A stretch of 64,000 nucleotides of DNA from Clostridium sp. KNHs205 (GTDB lineage: Bacteria > Bacillota > Clostridia > Lachnospirales > Lachnospiraceae), in contig NZ_JNLE01000003.1 in the NCBI RefSeq assembly GCF_000702945.1, positions 3,891,501-3,955,500 of the forward strand. Reading direction: 5' to 3'. Shown here piece after piece: positions 63,724 to 64,000 of this stretch. Position 1 is the first letter of the stretch. Each line of letters begins with the position of its first letter. The notes under the pieces were generated by a model. That model saw only the letters and a program-made list of their open reading frames with translations, had not been told where the DNA came from and did not search any database. Position numbers and translations under genes: made by a program.

Positions 63724-64000
63724 TTACAGTTTCTGATACCACTCTTTTAAGGAAGCCTCCGCTTTTTTCAAGTGAATGTTAAATCCTATATCCTTATCAG
63801 CTTCTTCCTGGGTATCATAAATTGCAGTACTCCAATCCCACCAGAATACACCGCTAAACCAATCTTCCTTGGAGAATACCTCCAGGCAGGAATCATAGAA
63901 AGCTGCCTGCTCTTCTTCACTTCTTTCGAACTCTGTATGAGTAAAATCCCAAGGCATCATAGCGCACCCACTTGCACTTCGTATACCAATCTCCATAAAT
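63724..64000 (-). CDS. Glycoside hydrolase family 113-like protein, C-terminal fragment (runs off the right edge)
   Basis: The last 91 or so residues of a gene that continues past the window. The segment EIGIRSASGCAMMPWDF, then QAAFYDSCLEVFSKEDWFSGVFWWDW and the tail IHLKKAEASLKEWYQKL resemble the C-terminal end of GH113 beta-mannanase-type TIM barrels (E-I-G-x-R-S with the nucleophile Glu, G-x-x-W-W-x-W, K-A-E-x-x-L-x-x-W-Y). The codon before the apparent ATG at 63996 is also open (TTT), so that ATG is internal. Fits a plant polysaccharide degrader. Confidence 0.72.
   Translation of the reverse strand, partial: FMEIGIRSASGCAMMPWDFTHTEFERSEEEQAAFYDSCLEVFSKEDWFSGVFWWDWSTAIYDTQEEADKDIGFNIHLKKAEASLKEWYQKL

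Overview
The window reads as chromosomal DNA of an AT-rich, spore-forming anaerobe of the Firmicutes, most likely a Lachnospiraceae member near the Clostridium phytofermentans / Anaerocolumna group. This is inferred from SpoIVA, the Gram-positive gene order mutS-mutL-miaA ... radC-mreBCD-PBP2-minCDE-rodA-mgsA and rpsP-khpA-rimM-trmD ... rplS-lepB-rbgA-rnhB-yraN, strong AGGAGG ribosome binding sites, consensus sigma-A promoters and a partial GH113-type glycosidase at the right edge. Almost every gene lies on the minus strand, so operons read from high to low coordinates.

Layout. 1-11461: cell shape and division (rodA, minECD, a long PBP2, mreDCB), radC, a DUF4321 protein and a YnbB-type PLP enzyme, with mgsA and a lipoprotein fragment at the left end. 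11485-19072: mismatch repair and tRNA modification (miaA, mutL, mutS), RNase HI, a degenerate ThyX-like protein and an acetyltransferase. 19381-21743: a MacB/FtsX-type ABC exporter with a DUF4418 protein. 21947-30582: an accessory sulfur/nitrogenase-like locus. 30794-39850: a membrane-anchored MutS-like ATPase, an NlpC/P60 hydrolase, spoIVA, degV, gpsA, plsY and der. 40662-46862: an acetyltransferase, a PRPP synthetase, pgeF, yraN, an orphan FlhB C-domain protein, rnhB, rbgA and lepB. 46979-51765: the rplS / rpsP / ffh / ylxM translation and secretion block. 51830-54156: a hydrolase, an acetyltransferase and an RNA methyltransferase. 54584-58465: a biotin-dependent carboxyltransferase complex. 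58683-62801: a frameshifted PAS-GGDEF-HD-GYP gene, a phosphotransferase and an MFS transporter. 63724-64000: the GH113-like fragment.

The most interesting region is 21947-30582. One consensus promoter (30554-30582) appears to drive a 54-residue YezD-like gene, an FMN split-barrel protein, a nitrogenase component-1-like beta/alpha pair, cysK, a NifX/NafY-domain protein and a sulfonate/taurine-type ABC importer. Two copies of a 21-nt hairpin motif (29654-29674 and 30297-30317) sit in the leaders, and each overlaps the 5' arm of an intrinsic terminator. That looks like a repeated attenuator or an unassigned riboswitch. The alpha-like subunit keeps the P-cluster-type cysteines and a Cys at the cofactor position, but the FeMo-co histidine position appears lost. 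No NifH or NifB homologue lies in the window. My inference is a reductase for an imported organosulfur compound that feeds sulfur to cysteine synthase, related to but not the same as methylthio-alkane reductase.

Other leads are a 70-nt small-RNA candidate under a promoter with two abutting perfect dyads (47601-47723), a 13-bp operator-like inverted repeat at the ylxM-ffh promoter, a yraN gene with no ATG/GTG/TTG start, a one-base frameshift splitting a c-di-GMP gene, and several families of short degenerate repeats. All functional calls rest on reading motifs by eye, with no database search.
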